Positions 1 through 11,665 of a stretch of DNA of 64,000 nt are shown here, one piece after another. The translations under genes and the position numbers were made by a program. Location of the stretch: positions 482,501 to 546,500 of the forward strand of contig JBBMNZ010000053.1 of the NCBI GenBank assembly GCA_037954325.1. Direction: 5' to 3'. Under the pieces are notes generated by a model that saw only the letters and a list, made by a program, of their open reading frames with translations, ran no database searches and had not been told where the DNA came from. This stretch comes from Fistularia commersonii (taxonomy: Eukaryota > Chordata > Actinopteri > Syngnathiformes > Fistulariidae). Every line of letters starts with the position of its first letter. Positions within the stretch are counted from its first letter, which is position 1.

Positions 1-924
1 ATGTTTGTTTGGTTGTGGATGCGTTTCGGCTAATGCTATTAGCACAGCTATGATGAGTTAAGGTGTGTGTGTGTGTGTGTGAGTGTGTGTGTTTGTTTGT
101 TTTTGTGTCTGTGTGAGTGTGTTCGTGTGTGTATGTGTGAGAATTTGTTTAAGTGGGGGGGGGGGATACCAGGGCCCATCACGGAGGAGCGGTGGAGCGG
201 AGAAGCGGAGGAATGGAGGAGGTTAGGTAATTTTTCTCTTCTCAAAGGCAGAGGATGGGAAGTTTGGGTGCAGTAGGACGCCTTAGACCGGCCACTGTGA
301 GCCTTCTCCAGATATAGATCCCCGGATGTATGATTGGAGCTCCCGGACCATTGGGCACACACATGTGAATGAGTGGATGAGCTAATGTTTGTTTGGTAGT
401 GGATGCATTTCGGCTAATGCTATTAGCACAGCTATGATGAGTTAAGGTGTGTGTGTGTGTGTGTGAGTGTGTGTGTATGTGTGTGTGTGTGTGTGTTTAG
501 GTGGGGGGGGGTACCAGGGCCAATAGCGGAGGAGCGGTGGAGCTGAGAAGCGGAGAAGCGGAGGAGCATAGGAGCGGAGGTAATGTTTCTTCTCTCAGAG
601 GCGGGGAAGCTTGGGGGCAGAAGAACCCCTTAGACGGCCTAATGTGAGCCTTCTCTGGAGATAGCTCCCCCAGACGTATGACCGGAGCTCCCAGACCTCT
701 GGGCACATACATGTGAATGAGTGGATGAGCTAATGTTTGTGTGGTTGTGGATGCGTTTCGGCTAATGCTTTTAGCACAGCTATGATGACTTAAGGTGTGT
801 ATGTGTGTCTGTGTGTGTGTGTGTCTTTGTGTGTGTGTGTGTGTGTGTTTGTGTGTTTGAAAGGCTCTTTTGGTGGGGGAGGGGGGGGTCGCGGACAGGG
901 ATTACCATTGGGAGCACACATGTG

Positions 925-1773
925 AATGAGTGGATGAGCTAATGTTTGTTTGGTTGTGGATGCGTTTCGGCTAATGCTATTAGCACAGCTATGCTGACTT
1001 AATGTGTGTATGTGTGTCAGTGTGTGTGTGTGTGTGAGTGTTTTTGTGTATGTGTGTGATAGTTTGTTTTGGTGGGGGGGCGGACACGGAGTACCAGAGC
1101 GAGCACATGTGAATGAGTGGATGAGCTAATGTTTGTTTGGTTGTGGATGCGTTTCGGCTAAAGCTATTAGCACAGCTATGAAGACTTAAGGTGTGTGTAT
1201 GGCTGTGTCTGTGTGTGTGTGAGTGTCTTTGTTTGTGTGTGTGTGTGTGAGAGGCTCTTTTGGTGGGGGGGGGGTCGCGGACAGGGAGTACCATTGGGCA
1301 CACACATGTGAATGAGTGGATGAGCGAATGTTTGTTTGGTTGTGGATGCGTTTCGGCTAATGCTATTAGCACAGCTATGATGAGTTAAGGTGTGTGTGTA
1401 TGTGTGTTTGTGTGTTTGTGTGTTTGTGTGTTTTTGTGTGTGTGTGAGTGATTTTGTGTGAGAGTTTGTTTAGGTAGGGGGGGGTGGGGGGGGAGTACCA
1501 GGGCCCATAGCGGAGGAGCGGTGGAGCTGAGAAGCGGAGGAGCAGAGGAGCGGTGGTAATGTTTCTTCTCTCAGAGGCGGAGCAGCTTGGGGGCAGCAGA
1601 ACCCCTTAGACGGGCTAATGTGAGCATTCTCCGGAAATAGATCCCCCGAACGTATGATTGGAGCTCCCGGACCACTGGGCACACACATGTGAATGAGTGG
1701 ATGAGCTAATGTTTGTTTGGTTGTGGATGCGTTTCGGCTAATGCTATTAGCACAGCTATGATGAGTTAAGGTG

Positions 1774-1825
<52 letters not shown>

Positions 1826-2973
1826 TGTCTTTGTGTGTGTTTGTGTGTTTTTGTGTGTGTGTGAGTGTGTTTAGGTGGGGGGGGGGTACCAGGGCCAATA
1901 GCGGAGGAGCGGTGGAGCTGAGAAGCGGAGGAGCAGAGGAGCGGAGGTAATGTTTCTTCTCTCAGAGGCGGGGAAGCTTGGGGGCAGAAGAACCCCTTAG
2001 ACGGCCTAATGTGAGCCTTCTCTGGAGATAGCTCCCCCAGACGTATGACCGGAGCTCCCAGACCTCTGGTCACATACATGTGAATGAGTGGATAAGCTAA
2101 TGTTTGTGTGGTTGTGGATGCGTTTCGGCTAATGCTTTTAGCACAGCTATGATGACTTAAGGTGTGTATGTGTGTCTGTGTGTGTGTGTGTGTGAGTGTC
2201 TTTGTGCATGTGTGTGATAGTTTCTTTTGGTGGGGGGGGGTCGCGGACAGGGAGTACCTGGGCACACACATGTGAATGAGTGGATGAGCTAATGTTTGTT
2301 TGGTTGTTGATGCGTTTCGGCTAATGCTATTTGCACAGCTATGATGAGTTAAGGTGTGTGTGTATGTGTGGGAGGAATGGAGGAGCGGAGGTAATTTTTC
2401 TCTTCTCAAAGGCAGAGGATGGGAAGTTTGGGTGCAGTAGGACGCCTTAGACCGGCCACTGTGAACCTTCTCCAGATATAGATCCCCCGGATGTATGATT
2501 GGAGCTCCCGGACCATTGGGCACACACATGTGAATGAGTGGATGAGCTAATGTTTGTTTGGTAGTGGATGCGTTTCGGCTAATGCTATTAGCACAGCTAT
2601 GATGACTTAAGGTGTTTGTGTGTGTGTGTGTTTGTGTGTTTCTTTGTTTGTGTGTTCTTGTGTGTGTGTGTGTGTGTGTTTGTTTGTGCGTTTGTGTATA
2701 TGTGTGTGACAGTTTGTTTAGGTGGGGGGGGGCGCGGACAGGGGGTAGCTGGGCCTGGAGCGGATGAGCTGTGAAGCGGATGGAGGGCAGAAGCACGTCC
2801 CATAATTCTCCTGAGTCCGGCGGATCAGGAGTACCAGGGCCTATAGCGGAGGAGCGGTGGAGCGGAGAAGCGGACCATTGGGCACATACATGTGAATGAG
2901 TTGATGAGCTAATGTTTGTTTGGATGTGGCTGCGTTTCGGCTAATGCTATTAGCACAGCTATGATGACTTAAT

Positions 2974-3049
<76 letters not shown>

Positions 3050-4143
3050 TGTGTGTGTTTATGTGTTTTTGTGTGTGTGTAAGTGTGTTTAGGTGGGGGG
3101 GGGGTACCAGGGCCAATAGCGGAGGAGCGGTGGAGCTGAGAAGCGGAGGAGCAGAGGAGCGGAGGTAATGTTTCTTCTCTCAGAGGTGGGGAAGCTTGGG
3201 GGCAGAAGAACCCCTTAGACGGCCTAATGTGAGTCTTCTCTGGAGATAGCTCCCCCAGACGTATGACCGGAGCTCCCAGACCTCTGGGCACATACATGTG
3301 AATGAGTGGATGAGCTAATGTTTGTTTGGTTGTGGATGCGTTTCGGCTAATGCTATTAGCACAGCTATGCTGACTTAATGTGTGTATGTGTGTCAGTGTG
3401 TGTGTGTGTGTGAGTGTTTTTGTGTATGTGTGTGATAGTTTGTTTTGGTGGGGGGGCGGACACGGAGTACCAGAGCGAGCACATGTGAATGAGTGGATGA
3501 GCTAATGTTTGTTTGGTTGTGGATGCGTTTCGGCTAAAGCTATTAGCACAGCTATGAAGACTTAAGGTGTGTGTATGGCTGTGTCTGTGTGTGTGTGAGT
3601 GTCTTTGTTTGTGTGTGTGTGTGTGAGAGGCTCTTTTGGTGGGGGGGGGGTCGCGGACAGGGAGTACCATTGGGCACACACATGTGAATGAGTGGATGAG
3701 CGAATGTTTGTTTGGTTGTGGATGCGTTTCGGCTAATGCTATTAGCACAGCTATGATGAGTTAAGGTGTGTGTGTATGTGTGTTTGTGTGTTTGTGTGTT
3801 TTTGTGTGTGTGTGAGTGATTTTGTGTGAGAGTTTGTTTAGGTAGGGGGGGGGTGGGGGGGGGAGTACCAGGGCCCATAGCGGAGGAGCGGTGGAGCTGA
3901 GAAGCGGAGGAGCAGAGGAGCGGTGGTAATGTTTCTTCTCTCAGAGGCGGAGCAGCTAGGGGGCAGCAGAACCCCTTAGACGGGCTAATGTGAGCATTCT
4001 CCGGAAATAGATCCCCCGAACGTATGATTGGAGCTCCCGGACCACTGGGCACACACATGTGAATGAGTGGATGAGCTAATGTTTGTTTGGTTGTGGATGC
4101 GTTTCGGCTAATGCTATTAGCACAGCTATGATGAGTTAAGGTG

Positions 4144-4195
<52 letters not shown>

Positions 4196-5340
4196 TGTCT
4201 TTGTGTGTGTTTGTGTGTTTTTGTGTGTGTGTGAGTGTGTTTAGGTGGGGGGGGGGGTACCAGGGCCAATAGCGGAGGAGCGGTGGAGCTGAGAAGCGGA
4301 GGAGCAGAGGAGCGGAGGTAATGTTTCTTCTCTCAGAGGCGGGGAAGCTTGGGGGCAGAAGAACCCCTTAGACGGCCTAATGTGAGCCTTCTCTGGAGAT
4401 AGCTCCCCCAGACGTATGACCGGAGCTCCCAGACCTCTGGTCACATACATGTGAATGAGTGGATAAGCTAATGTTTGTGTGGTTGTGGATGCGTTTCGGC
4501 TAATGCTTTTAGCACAGCTATGATGACTTAAGGTGTGTATGTGTGTCTGTGTGTGTGTGTGTGTGAGTGTCTTTGTGCATGTGTGTGATAGTTTCTTTTG
4601 GTGGGGGGGGGTCGCGGACAGGGAGTACCTGGGCACACACATGTGAATGAGTGGATGAGCTAATGTTTGTTTGGTTGTTGATGCGTTTCGGCTAATGCTA
4701 TTTGCACAGCTATGATGAGTTAAGGTGTGTGTGTATGTGTGGGAGGAATGGAGGAGCGGAGGTAATTTTTCTCTTCTCAAAGGCAGAGGATGGGAAGTTT
4801 GGGTGCAGTAGGACGCCTTAGACCGGCCACTGTGAACCTTCTCCAGATATAGATCCCCCGGATGTATGATTGGAGCTCCCGGACCATTGGGCACACACAT
4901 GTGAATGAGTGGATGAGCTAATGTTTGTTTGGTAGTGGATGCGTTTCGGCTAATGCTATTAGCACAGCTATGATGACTTAAGGTGTTTGTGTGTGTGTGT
5001 GTTTGTGTGTTTCTTTGTTTGTGTGTTCTTGTGTGTGTGTGTGTGTGTGTTTGTTTGTGCGTTTGTGTATATGTGTGTGACAGTTTGTTTAGGTGGGGGG
5101 GGGGCGCGGACAGGGGGTAGCTGGGCCTGGAGCGGATGAGCTGTGAAGCGGATGGAGGGCAGAAGCACGTCCCATAATTCTCCTGAGTCCGGCGGATCAG
5201 GAGTACCAGGGCCTATAGCGGAGGAGCGGTGGAGCGGAGAAGCGGACCATTGGGCACATACATGTGAATGAGTTGATGAGCTAATGTTTGTTTGGATGTG
5301 GCTGCGTTTCGGCTAATGCTATTAGCACAGCTATGATGAC
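925..5340. repeat. 2.37-kb tandem duplication inside Sat-GT
   Basis: About 925-3300 recurs at about 3300-5340, offset roughly 2,365-2,376 bases. The order of unit variants, including rare ones (the CTTTTAGCACAGC variant, the short GGGAGGAATGGAGGAGCGG junction at 2370 and 4740, the GATGTGGCTGCG variant at 2930 and 5295), is the same in both. Copies differ mainly in (TG)n and poly-G lengths. About 330 bases at 2965-3295 precede the second copy and have no partner after it. Confidence 0.85.
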
Positions 5341-6311
5341 TTAATGTGTGTATGTGTGTCAGTGTGTGTGTGTGTGAGTGTCTTTGTGTATGTGTGTGAT
5401 AGTTTGTTTTGGTGGGGGGGGGGGGTCGCGGACACGGAGTAGCAGGGCGCACACATGTGAATGAGTGGATGAGCTAATGTTTGTTTGGTTGTGGATGCGT
5501 TTCGGCTAATGCTGTTAGCACAGCTATGATGAGTTAATGTGTGTATGTGTGTCAGTGTGTGTGTGTGTGTGAGTGTCTTTGTGTATGTGTGTGATAGTTT
5601 GTTTTGGTGGGGGGGGGGGGGGGGGGGGGCGGACACGGAGTACCAGGGCGCACACATGTGAATGAGTGGATGAGCTAATGTTTGTTTGGTTGTGGATGCG
5701 TTTCGGCTAAAGCTATTAGCACAGCTATGAAGACTTAAGGTGTGTGTATGTGTGTATGTTTGTGTCTGTGTGTGTGTCTTTGTGTGTGTGTGTGTGTGTG
5801 AGAGGCTCTTTTGGTGGGGGGGGGGGTCGCGGACAGGGACTACCATTGGGCACACACATGTGAATGAGTGTATGAGCGAATGTTTGTTTGGTTGCGGATG
5901 CGTTTCGGCTAATGCTATTAGCACAGCTATGATGAGTTAAGGTGTGTGTGTATGTGTGTTTGTGTGTTTGTGTGTTTTTGTGTGTGTGTGAGTGATTTTG
6001 TGTGAGAGTTTGTTTAGTTGGGGGGGGGGGGGGGGGAGTACCAGGGCCCATAGCGGAGGAGCGGTGGAGCTGAGAAGCGGAGGAGCAGAGGAGCGAAGGT
6101 AATGTTTCTTCTCTCAGAGGCGGAGCAGCTTGGGGGCAGCAGAACCCCTTAGACGGGCTAACGTGAGCATTCTCCGGACATAGATCCCCCGAACGTATGA
6201 TTGGAGCTCCCGGACCACTGGGCACACACATGTGAATGAGTGGATGAGCTAATGTTTGTTTGGTTGTGGATGCGTCTCGGCTAATGCTATTAGCACAGCT
6301 ATGATGAGTTA

Positions 6312-6350
<39 letters not shown>

Positions 6351-6704
6351 TTTGTTTTTGTGTCTGTGTGAGTTTGTTCGTGTGTGTATGTGTGAGAGTT
6401 TGTTTAGGTGGGGGGGGGGGTACCAGGGCCCATCGCGGAGGAGCGGTGGAGCGGAGAAGCGGAGGAATGGAGGAGCGGAGGTAATGTTTCTCTTCTCAAA
6501 GGCAGAGGATGGGAAGTTTGGGTGCAGTAGGACGCCTTAGACCGGCCACTGTGAGCCTTCTCCAGATATAGATCCCCCGGATGTATGATTGGAGCTCCCG
6601 GACCATTGGGCACACACATGTGAATGAGTGGATGAGCTAATGTTTGTTTGGTAGTGGATGCATTTCGGCTAATGCTATTAGCACAGCTATGATGAGTTAA
6701 GGTG

Positions 6705-6750
<46 letters not shown>

Positions 6751-8353
6751 TGTGCGTGTGTGTGTGTGCGCGTGTGTGTGTTTGTGTGTTTTTGTGTGTG
6801 TGTGAGTGTGTTTAGGTGGGGGGGGGTACCAGGGCCAATAACGGAGGAGCGGTGGAGCTGAGAAGCGGAGGAGCAGAGGAGCGGAGGTAATGTTTCTTCT
6901 CTCAGAGGCGGGGAAGCTTGGGGGCAGAAGAACCCCTTAGACGGCCTAATGTGAGCCTTCTCTGGAGATAGCTCCCCCAGACGTATGACCGAAGCTCCCA
7001 GACCTCTGGGCACATACATGTGAATGAGTGGATGAGCTAGTGTTTGTGGTTGTGGATGCGTTTCGGCTAATGCTTTTAGCACAGCTATGATGACTTAAGG
7101 TGTGTATGCGTGTCTGTGTGTGTGTGTGTGTGAGTGTCTTTGTGTATGTGTGTGATAGTTTCTTTTGGTGGGGGGGGGTCGCGGACAGGGAGTACCAGGG
7201 CACACACATGTGAATGAGTGGATGAGCTAATGTTTGTTTGGTTGTGGATGCGTTTTGGCTAATGCTATTAGCACAGCTATGAAGACTTAAAGTGTGTGTA
7301 TGTGTGTATGTGTGTGTCTGTGTGTGTGTGTGAGTGTCTTTGTGTGTGTGTGTGTGTGTGAGAGGCTCTTTTGGTGGGGGGGGGTGTCGCGGACAGGGAG
7401 TACCAGGGCCAAGAGCGGATGAGCTGAGGAGCGGAGGAAGGCAGAAGCTCGGCCCGTGATTCGCTTATGTCCAGCGGTTCGGGAATTCCAGGGCCCAAAG
7501 CAGAGGAGCAGTGGAGCTGAGAAGCGGAGGAGCGGAGGTGATGTTTATTCTCTCAGAGGCAGGGAAGCTTGGGGGTAGCAGAACCCCTTAGATGGGCCAA
7601 TGTGAGCATTCTCCAGACATAGATCCTCCGGTCGTATGATTGGAGCTGCCGGACCATTGGGCACACACATGTGAATGAGTGGATGAGCTAATGTTTGTTT
7701 GGTTGTGGATGCGTTTCGGCTAATGCTATTAGCACAGCTATGATCAGTTAAGGTCTGTGTGTATGTGTGTGTGTGTTTGGGTGTGTGTGTGTGTCTGTGT
7801 GTGTGTGTGAGAGTTTGTTTAGGTGGGGGGGGTTGCGGACAGGGAGTACCAAGGCCTCGAGCGGATGAGCTGAGGAGCAGAGCAGGGTAGAAGCCCGGCC
7901 CGTGATTCCCTTATATCCAGCGGTTCGGGAGTTCCAGGGCCCAAAGCGGAAAGGCGGAGGAGTGGAGAAGCGGAGGAGTGGAGGAGAGCAGAAGCACGTC
8001 ACGCAATTCTCCTGAGTTCGCAGGATCAGGAGTACCAGGGCCCATAGCGGAGGAGCGGAGGTGTTGAGAAGCGGAGGAGCAGAGGAGCGATATTATATTT
8101 CTCTTCTCAAAGGCGGGGAAGCTTGGGGGCAGCAGGATCCCTTAGACCGGCCAATGTGTGCCTTCTCCGAACATAGATGCCCCGGACGTATGCCCGGAGC
8201 TCCCAGACCTCTGGGCACATACATGTGAATGAGTGGATGAGCTAATGTTTGTTTGGTTGTGGATGCGTTTCGGCTAATGCTATCAGCACAGCTATGATGA
8301 CTTAAGGTGTGTGTGTGTGTGTGTTTTTGTGTGTTTGTGTGTTCTTGTGTGTG

Positions 8354-8385
<32 letters not shown>

Positions 8386-8440
8386 CGTTTGTGTATATGT
8401 GTGTGACAGTTTGTTTAGGTGGGGGGGGGCCGCGGACAGG

Positions 8441-8476
8441 GGGTTAGGGTTAGGGTTAGGGTTAGGGTTAGGGTTA
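8441..8476 (+). repeat. Interstitial telomere-type repeat, (GGGTTA)6
   Basis: Six perfect GGGTTA units directly follow the CGCGGACAGG motif of a Sat-GT unit, where neighbouring units read GGAGTACCAGGGCC. The tract replaces the usual AGTACC junction. TTAGGG is the vertebrate telomere repeat. A short interstitial tract could come from end repair at a break or from local slippage; which one is not decidable here. Confidence 0.95.
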
Positions 8477-8700
8477 ACAAGGCCCATAGCGGAGGAACGG
8501 TGAAGCGGAGAAGCAGAGGAGCGGAGGAGCGGAGGTAATGTTTCTCTTCTCAAACGCAGAGGAGGGGAAGTTTGGGGGCAGCAGGGCGCCTTAGACTGGC
8601 CAATGTGAGCCTTCTCTAGGACATAGGTCCCCCGGACGGATGATTCGAGCTCCCGGACCATTGGGCACACACATGTGCATGAGTGGATGAGCTAATGTTT

Positions 8701-8705
8701 GTTTG
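8701..8705 (+). repeat. Target-site duplication (GTTTG), left of Copia-A1
   Basis: GTTTG ends the left flank and recurs at 13533-13537. Empty Sat-GT units read TAATGTTTGTTTGGTTGTGG, so one GTTTG was duplicated on insertion. Five bases is the normal copia-type duplication. Confidence 0.9.
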
Positions 8706-9061
8706 ATTTGAGATAGGTGATCTCATTAGTTTTATTTGAGTTTACATTCTAGTATACATATGTGGTATTTGTATATACTCTCAGGAAATGTATGGCACTT
8801 TATGACAAGGTTTGGGACTTGTTTTAGTTTTTCGCGACTGTTCAGCTAACTTGACGTTAACTTCTACGTCAGTGTTTTCTTTTTTGGTATAGCGCTGCTG
8901 GCGGGAATTTTCCCTCACTCTGTACTGTACATGTCCCATGGCTAACCGATGTTGATTCCCGGAGCTGTGAAGAAGAAAATAAAAGACGATTCAAACAAGG
9001 CAAACTTGTGAATTCCTTCCGAAACATGGAAAACGAAGAAGCTGCAAACTTAAACGCAACA
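8706..9061 (+). repeat. 5' LTR of Copia-A1
   Basis: 356 bases, ending AACGCAACA. The start is degenerate: AT where the other copies have TG. It contains an AATAAA signal at 8978-8983 and the gag start codon at 9026. Compared with its 3' partner it carries about ten differences, including a missing T in AATTTTCCC. Confidence 0.95.
8978..8983 (+). promoter_or_regulatory. AATAAA polyadenylation signal in LTR
   Basis: AATAAA lies in the LTR about 80 bases before its end; the equivalent is 13449-13454 in the 3' LTR. Placement fits 3'-end processing in R/U5. Use is inferred. Confidence 0.6.
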
Positions 9062-10360
9062 GGTTATGGGCCCAGGCTACGAACAAAAGGAGGAAGATGG
9101 CAACGTTTGGTTGCCGATGGAGACGAAAACAACTACGAGCTTTGGGAAGTAAAGTTTCTGGGACACATGCGACTTGAAGGTTTGAAAGAGACAATTCTTT
9201 CAACTGTTGAGCCCGACCCAGGTAAAAATGCAGAATGCTACGCTGAGCTTATCCAGTTCCTCGATGATAAAAGTCTATCATTGGTAATGAGGGAAGCCGC
9301 AGATGACGGTCGAAAAGCTTTGAAAATATTACGGGATCATTATGCCAGCCAGGGTAAGCCCAGAATTATTTCCCTGTACAGCGAACTATGCTCACTCAAG
9401 AAGGGACCCGACGAAACAATAACAGATTACATTATCAGAGCAGAAAAGGCAGTCACCGCTCCGAGAAACACAAAACAGGTGATAAGTGATGAGCTGATGA
9501 TCGCTATGGTTATGAAAGGGCTTCCAGAACCATACAAGCCCTTCGTCATTCATGTAACTCAGAGCAGTGAAGAAATGACGTTTATTCAGTTCAAGAGTAA
9601 ACTAAGAAGTTATGAAGAGACTGAAAAGTTTGACAGCAAAACCAAATCAGACAATGTCATGAAAGTGGACATGTCAACCGTGATCTGCTATGGATGTGGA
9701 AACCGTGGCCATATGTCAAAAGCTTGTCACCAAAAATCAGGGCCAAAATGGTGCAGCTATCACAGAAGCGCAACCCACACCGATGAGACATGCAGAAGAA
9801 AATCCAAGCCCAAAGAAGACTCGGTCAAACAAAACACAGACATCCAAGACAAAGATAAGGAAGATGAGCAAACTTTTGTATTCAAGGTCAGTCAAAAAGT
9901 CCCTCCGGAAAATATCAGAAAAAATGGACTGATGGTAGACTGTGGCGCTACATCACACATCATAACACAAGAAGACAAATTCACAAGATTTGATGAGTTT
10001 TTCAACCCAAACAAACATTACATGGAGCTAGCAGACGGGACCAGAAGAAACAAAGTGGCACTAAAAAGAGGTGATGCAGAAGTGTTACTCCAGGACATTG
10101 AAGGAAAACCTGTCCTGGTAACCTTAAGGGGAGCCTTATTCATCCCATCATATCCTCAGGACTTCATATCGGTGAAGGCAGCCACAGCTGATGGAGCCAG
10201 CGTGATATTCAAAGAAGGAGAGAACAGATTCATAACCAAAGAAGGAACAATTTTCAGCATTGAGGAATGTGACAGACTCTACTACATAAGAACGGTAAAT
10301 TATCAACAACTTTATGATGATACAGTAAATGACATGATGTCCAGGGATAAAGTAAACTGA
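9026..10360 (+). pseudogene. gag: Copia-A1 gag and protease segment of gag-pol
   Basis: Encodes the capsid/nucleocapsid protein and aspartic protease that assemble and process the particle. The chosen ATG at 9026 opens MENEEAANLNA; it lies inside the 5' LTR, so the frame runs through LTR end and primer site, as in yeast Ty1. Residues about 20-200 resemble the copia Gag helical domain. A CX2CX4HX4C zinc knuckle spans residues 221-234, and a second C/H cluster (CX2HX4HX4C) follows at 243-256. The protease active site reads DCGATSH at about residue 305, with Cys where DSGA or DTGA is usual. A TGA at 10358 ends the open frame; homology resumes after it in the same frame. The start could also be a few codons upstream. 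Confidence 0.88.
9062..9075 (+). other. Primer-binding site, half-tRNA-iMet type
   Basis: GGTTATGGGCCCAG directly follows the LTR end. It is complementary to the anticodon-arm segment CUGGGCCCAUAACC of initiator tRNA-Met, not to a tRNA 3' end. Drosophila copia is primed by a 5' half of this tRNA, so the same mechanism is inferred. The site lies inside the gag reading frame. Confidence 0.88.
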
Positions 10361-10864
10361 ACTTGTGATGTCAAAACATGGCATGAGATTATGAGACACC
10401 GCAATGTAAAAGATGTATTAAAATGACCAAACTTAGTCGAGGGTATGAAGATTACAGGTCAGACCAAGGTAGACTGTAACGTATGCACAGAGGGAAAATT
10501 CACAAATAGCAGAAACAGGCAAGCTGATGCAAAAGCTGATGCACCCCTAAAAATGGTACACGCTGACTTATCAGGCCCGATTGAACCAGCTGGTCAAGAA
10601 GGGCATAAGTATGTAATTTCATTCACAGATGATTATTCAGGGGCAGTATTTGTATATTTTCTCAAATACAAGAGTGAAGCTACATTAGCAACAGAGAAGT
10701 TCCTTGCTGACAGTGCAGCGTATGGTCGTGTCAAATGTATCAGGTCAGACAACGGGACTGAATTCACAGGAAATGCTTTTCAATCTCTTCTAAGGGAGAA
10801 AGGCATAAGACATGAAACATCATCCCCATACTCTCCCCATCAAAATGGGACAGCAGAAAGATAA
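10361..10864 (+). pseudogene. pol: Copia-A1 integrase: zinc domain and catalytic core
   Basis: The same frame continues after the TGA at 10358. The HHCC zinc domain is visible: His at 10382 and 10397, Cys at 10475 and 10484 (CNVC), with a second TGA at 10424 between the pairs. The catalytic triad is present: Asp at 10564 (HADLSGP), Asp at 10748 (RSDNGTEF) and Glu at 10856 (NGTAER). A TAA at 10862 follows two codons after the catalytic Glu. Integrase inserts element cDNA into the genome. With three stops this copy cannot make it in one piece. All domain residues are intact, suggesting decay by point mutation. Confidence 0.9.
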
Positions 10865-11665
10865 TGGAGGACCCTTTTTGAAATGGCAAGGTGTATGCTA
10901 ATAGAAAAAGGATTACCAAAGGTTTTGTGGCCTTATGCTGTCCAGACCGCTGCCCATATTCGAAATAGATGTTACAATGACAGACTCGAAAATACCCCAT
11001 ACTTCATGTTAACAGGGAGAAAGCCAAATCTCTCAAAAATGTGGATATTCGGAACTGAGTGTTCTGCATACAAACATGACACTAAGAAATTAGATCCCAG
11101 ATGTGAAAGAGGAATATTTGTGGGATACAGTAAGAAAAGCCCTTCATACCTGGTCTATAATCCACTTACAGAAAAAGTGTCAAAACAGAGACTGGTGAAA
11201 TTGATCAAAAAGGGAAGAATTGAACAACAAACACAAACTGATGATTATGAGACAGAAATCCAGGGATATGAAGGCACAGAATCTACAGATGAAACCAGTA
11301 TTGCTGTGTCACAAAGTGAAAATAAAACAGACAACCATATACAAAATGAGGATGAGAGTACTAACGCAGATGTGTCACATGACGAAGAAACAGCAGAAAA
11401 TGTCCAAAATGAAAAAGAGACGAGGTCAGACATAAAACCCAGATATAATCAAACCAGTCGCTATCCTAGACGAAAAAGGGTCGTTCCAAGGTATTTAGAG
11501 GATGATCAGACAGACTATATTAACAATGATAAAAATCATACAACTATTGATTACTGTTACAGGACTGTGTGCGGAGTCCCACAGAATTATAGTGAAGCAC
11601 TGAAGTCACCACTGGCACCCGGGTGGAATTGTGCCATGAGGGAAGAGATTGACTCGATTAAATAG
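10865..11665 (+). pseudogene. pol: Copia-A1 integrase C-terminal part and acidic linker
   Basis: Same frame as the catalytic core. It begins WRTLFEMARCML, the usual helix after the copia integrase core, then carries the conserved GTECSAYKHDTKKLDPRCE and GIFVGYSKKSPSYLVYNP block typical of copia polyproteins. A hydrophilic, Glu/Asp/Asn-rich linker follows (about 11210-11520). The end, YCYRTVCGVPQNYSEAL, is the standard lead-in to reverse transcriptase. TAG at 11663 falls where relatives carry Lys or another residue before NDTFEL. Confidence 0.88.

Larger units (their letters stand above)
1..8700. repeat. Sat-GT complex satellite, block 1
   Basis: Irregular tandem array. The hallmark ATGCGTTTCGGCTAATGCTA (or one-base variants) starts near 19, 403, 751, 960, 1147, 1346 and 1727, giving two unit classes of about 190-210 and 345-385 bases. 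Unit order: a core with CTCCGGACATAGATC-like and GGAGCTCCCGGACC-like motifs, the hallmark, a variable (TG)n tract with TTTG and TGAG interruptions, TTTGTTTAGG(T) followed by 7-20 G, CGCGGACAGGGAGTACC, and in long units a GCGGAGGAGC-rich piece. Short units lack the last piece. Minus-strand frames translate as Thr-His runs and are not genes. The same family recurs at 13538-14793, 34101-40905 and 62821-64000. Confidence 0.93.

Noticed and set aside
989..7500. Long minus-strand frames rich in Thr-His, with IHMCVPNGPGAP-like segments, in Sat-GT
   Set aside because: Open only because (CA)n has no stops and unit lengths often suit one frame. Starts and ends vary with microsatellite length, and no conserved domain is visible.
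9062..9075. tRNA gene fragment
   Set aside because: The match to initiator tRNA-Met is complementary, 14 bases long, and directly after the LTR, as a primer site should be.
10358..10426. Programmed readthrough at the TGA codons between protease and integrase
   Set aside because: Related copia elements use one uninterrupted frame, and three further stops follow, so simple decay is more likely.
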